Below, piece by piece: positions 63,691 to 64,000 of a stretch of DNA of 64,000 bases. The stretch is taken from the NCBI RefSeq assembly GCF_002950945.1, contig NZ_CP012673.1, positions 6,323,001 to 6,387,000 of the forward strand. The letters are read 5' to 3'. The notes beneath the pieces are model-generated. The model ran no database searches. It was not told the DNA's origin and saw only the letters and a program-made list of their open reading frames with translations. Origin of the DNA: Sorangium cellulosum. GTDB lineage: Bacteria; Myxococcota_A; Polyangia; Polyangiales; Polyangiaceae. A program made the translations under genes and the position numbers. Positions within the stretch are counted from its first letter, which is position 1. Each line of letters opens with the position of its first letter.

Positions 63691-64000
63691 TCAGGGCGGC
63701 GATGAGGGCGCGGGGCGGTCGAAGCGCTGCCAGCGGCCGTCGATGAGCCGCTCGTGCGGCATGTACTGGGCCTTGTAGACGAGCCGCGAGCACTTCTCGA
63801 CGTAGAGGCCGAGGTAGAGGTACCGGAGGCCCCAGGTGCGGCACAACTCGATCTGCTTCAGGATCGAGAAGACGCCGGGGCTCAGCGGCTCCAGCTCGGG
63901 ATCGTAGAACGAGTAGACCGCCGAGAGCGACTCCAGCCCGCGATCCACGACGGCGACCCCGACGAGGCGCCCCCCGACGCGGTAGCGCATCTCGAACGTC
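63691..64000 (-). CDS. Aminoacyl-tRNA-protein transferase (Bpt/Ate1 family), 3' part only
   Basis: 103 codons of the C-terminal half; the 5' end is beyond the window. Characteristic sequence: TFEMRYRVGGRLVGVAVVDRGLESLSAVYSFYDPE (in part), SILKQIELCRTWGLRYLYLGLYVEKCSRLVYKAQYMPHE (in part). The family attaches Leu or Arg to N-terminal Asp/Glu of proteins to mark them for ClpS/ClpAP degradation. Whether it is leucyl (Bpt) or arginyl (Ate1) cannot be told from this part. Confidence 0.85.
   Translation of the reverse strand, partial: TFEMRYRVGGRLVGVAVVDRGLESLSAVYSFYDPELEPLSPGVFSILKQIELCRTWGLRYLYLGLYVEKCSRLVYKAQYMPHERLIDGRWQRFDRPAPSSPP

Overview
The window reads as chromosome of a very high-GC, delta-type (myxobacterial) proteobacterium, most like the Sorangium/Polyangiales group. 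The signs are strong G/C bias at third codon positions, a MYXO-CTERM tail on a TraA-like protein, a eukaryotic-type Ser/Thr kinase and a giant pseudokinase-TPR protein, many lipoproteins, and a myxobacterial-style catechol siderophore locus. No rRNA, tRNA, CRISPR array, prophage or transposase gene was recognised. This is inference from gene content; no database search was possible.

Region by region. 1-10.0 kb: a CHAT protease-STAND NTPase protein cut by the left edge, a Uma2-type nuclease-fold protein, an SRPBCC protein, an orphan TraA-like surface protein, a large XRE-STAND-TPR regulator, a 2-oxoglutarate/Fe oxygenase and a Sir2 deacylase. 10.1-24.9 kb: an iron locus. One operon (entC-entE-entB-viuB-like-entA) makes and activates 2,3-dihydroxybenzoate (DHB). 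A converging operon (Com-like zinc ribbon, TonB-domain/receptor fusion, XusB-like lipoprotein, PepSY membrane protein) looks like ferri-siderophore uptake. A third unit encodes a free-standing VibH-like condensation domain and an MFS exporter. All three units have a TTGAC(A/G) -35 box followed by the same Fur-box-like palindrome. No modular NRPS is present, so the predicted product is a DHB amide of a soluble amine.

25-38.2 kb: envelope genes. These are a DUF4139-like lipoprotein with an OmpA domain inserted, a propeller lipoprotein beginning inside a 43-bp minisatellite, two FadL-like porins, rlmN, tatB-tatC, and a lipoprotein-maturation block (two DUF4398-type lipoproteins, two lspA paralogues, lgt) with a 127-bp palindrome between the lspA copies. 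38.7-49 kb: an MrfA-type DNA-repair helicase, an SDR, a membrane Ser/Thr kinase, a lipidated methyltransferase, a DUF1566 lipoprotein, a hypothetical lipoprotein and a secreted metzincin protease. 49.4-64 kb: methylmalonyl-CoA mutase catalytic subunit, a GspE-N-like protein, ftsB, a 1763-residue pseudokinase-TPR protein, a histone-H1-like/Fic fusion, nth, two small lipoproteins, the mutase chaperone meaB, and a partial aminoacyl-tRNA-protein transferase.

A recurring feature is short, locus-specific tandem repeats (15-43 bp units, different at every site), either between genes or in frame in low-complexity parts of proteins.
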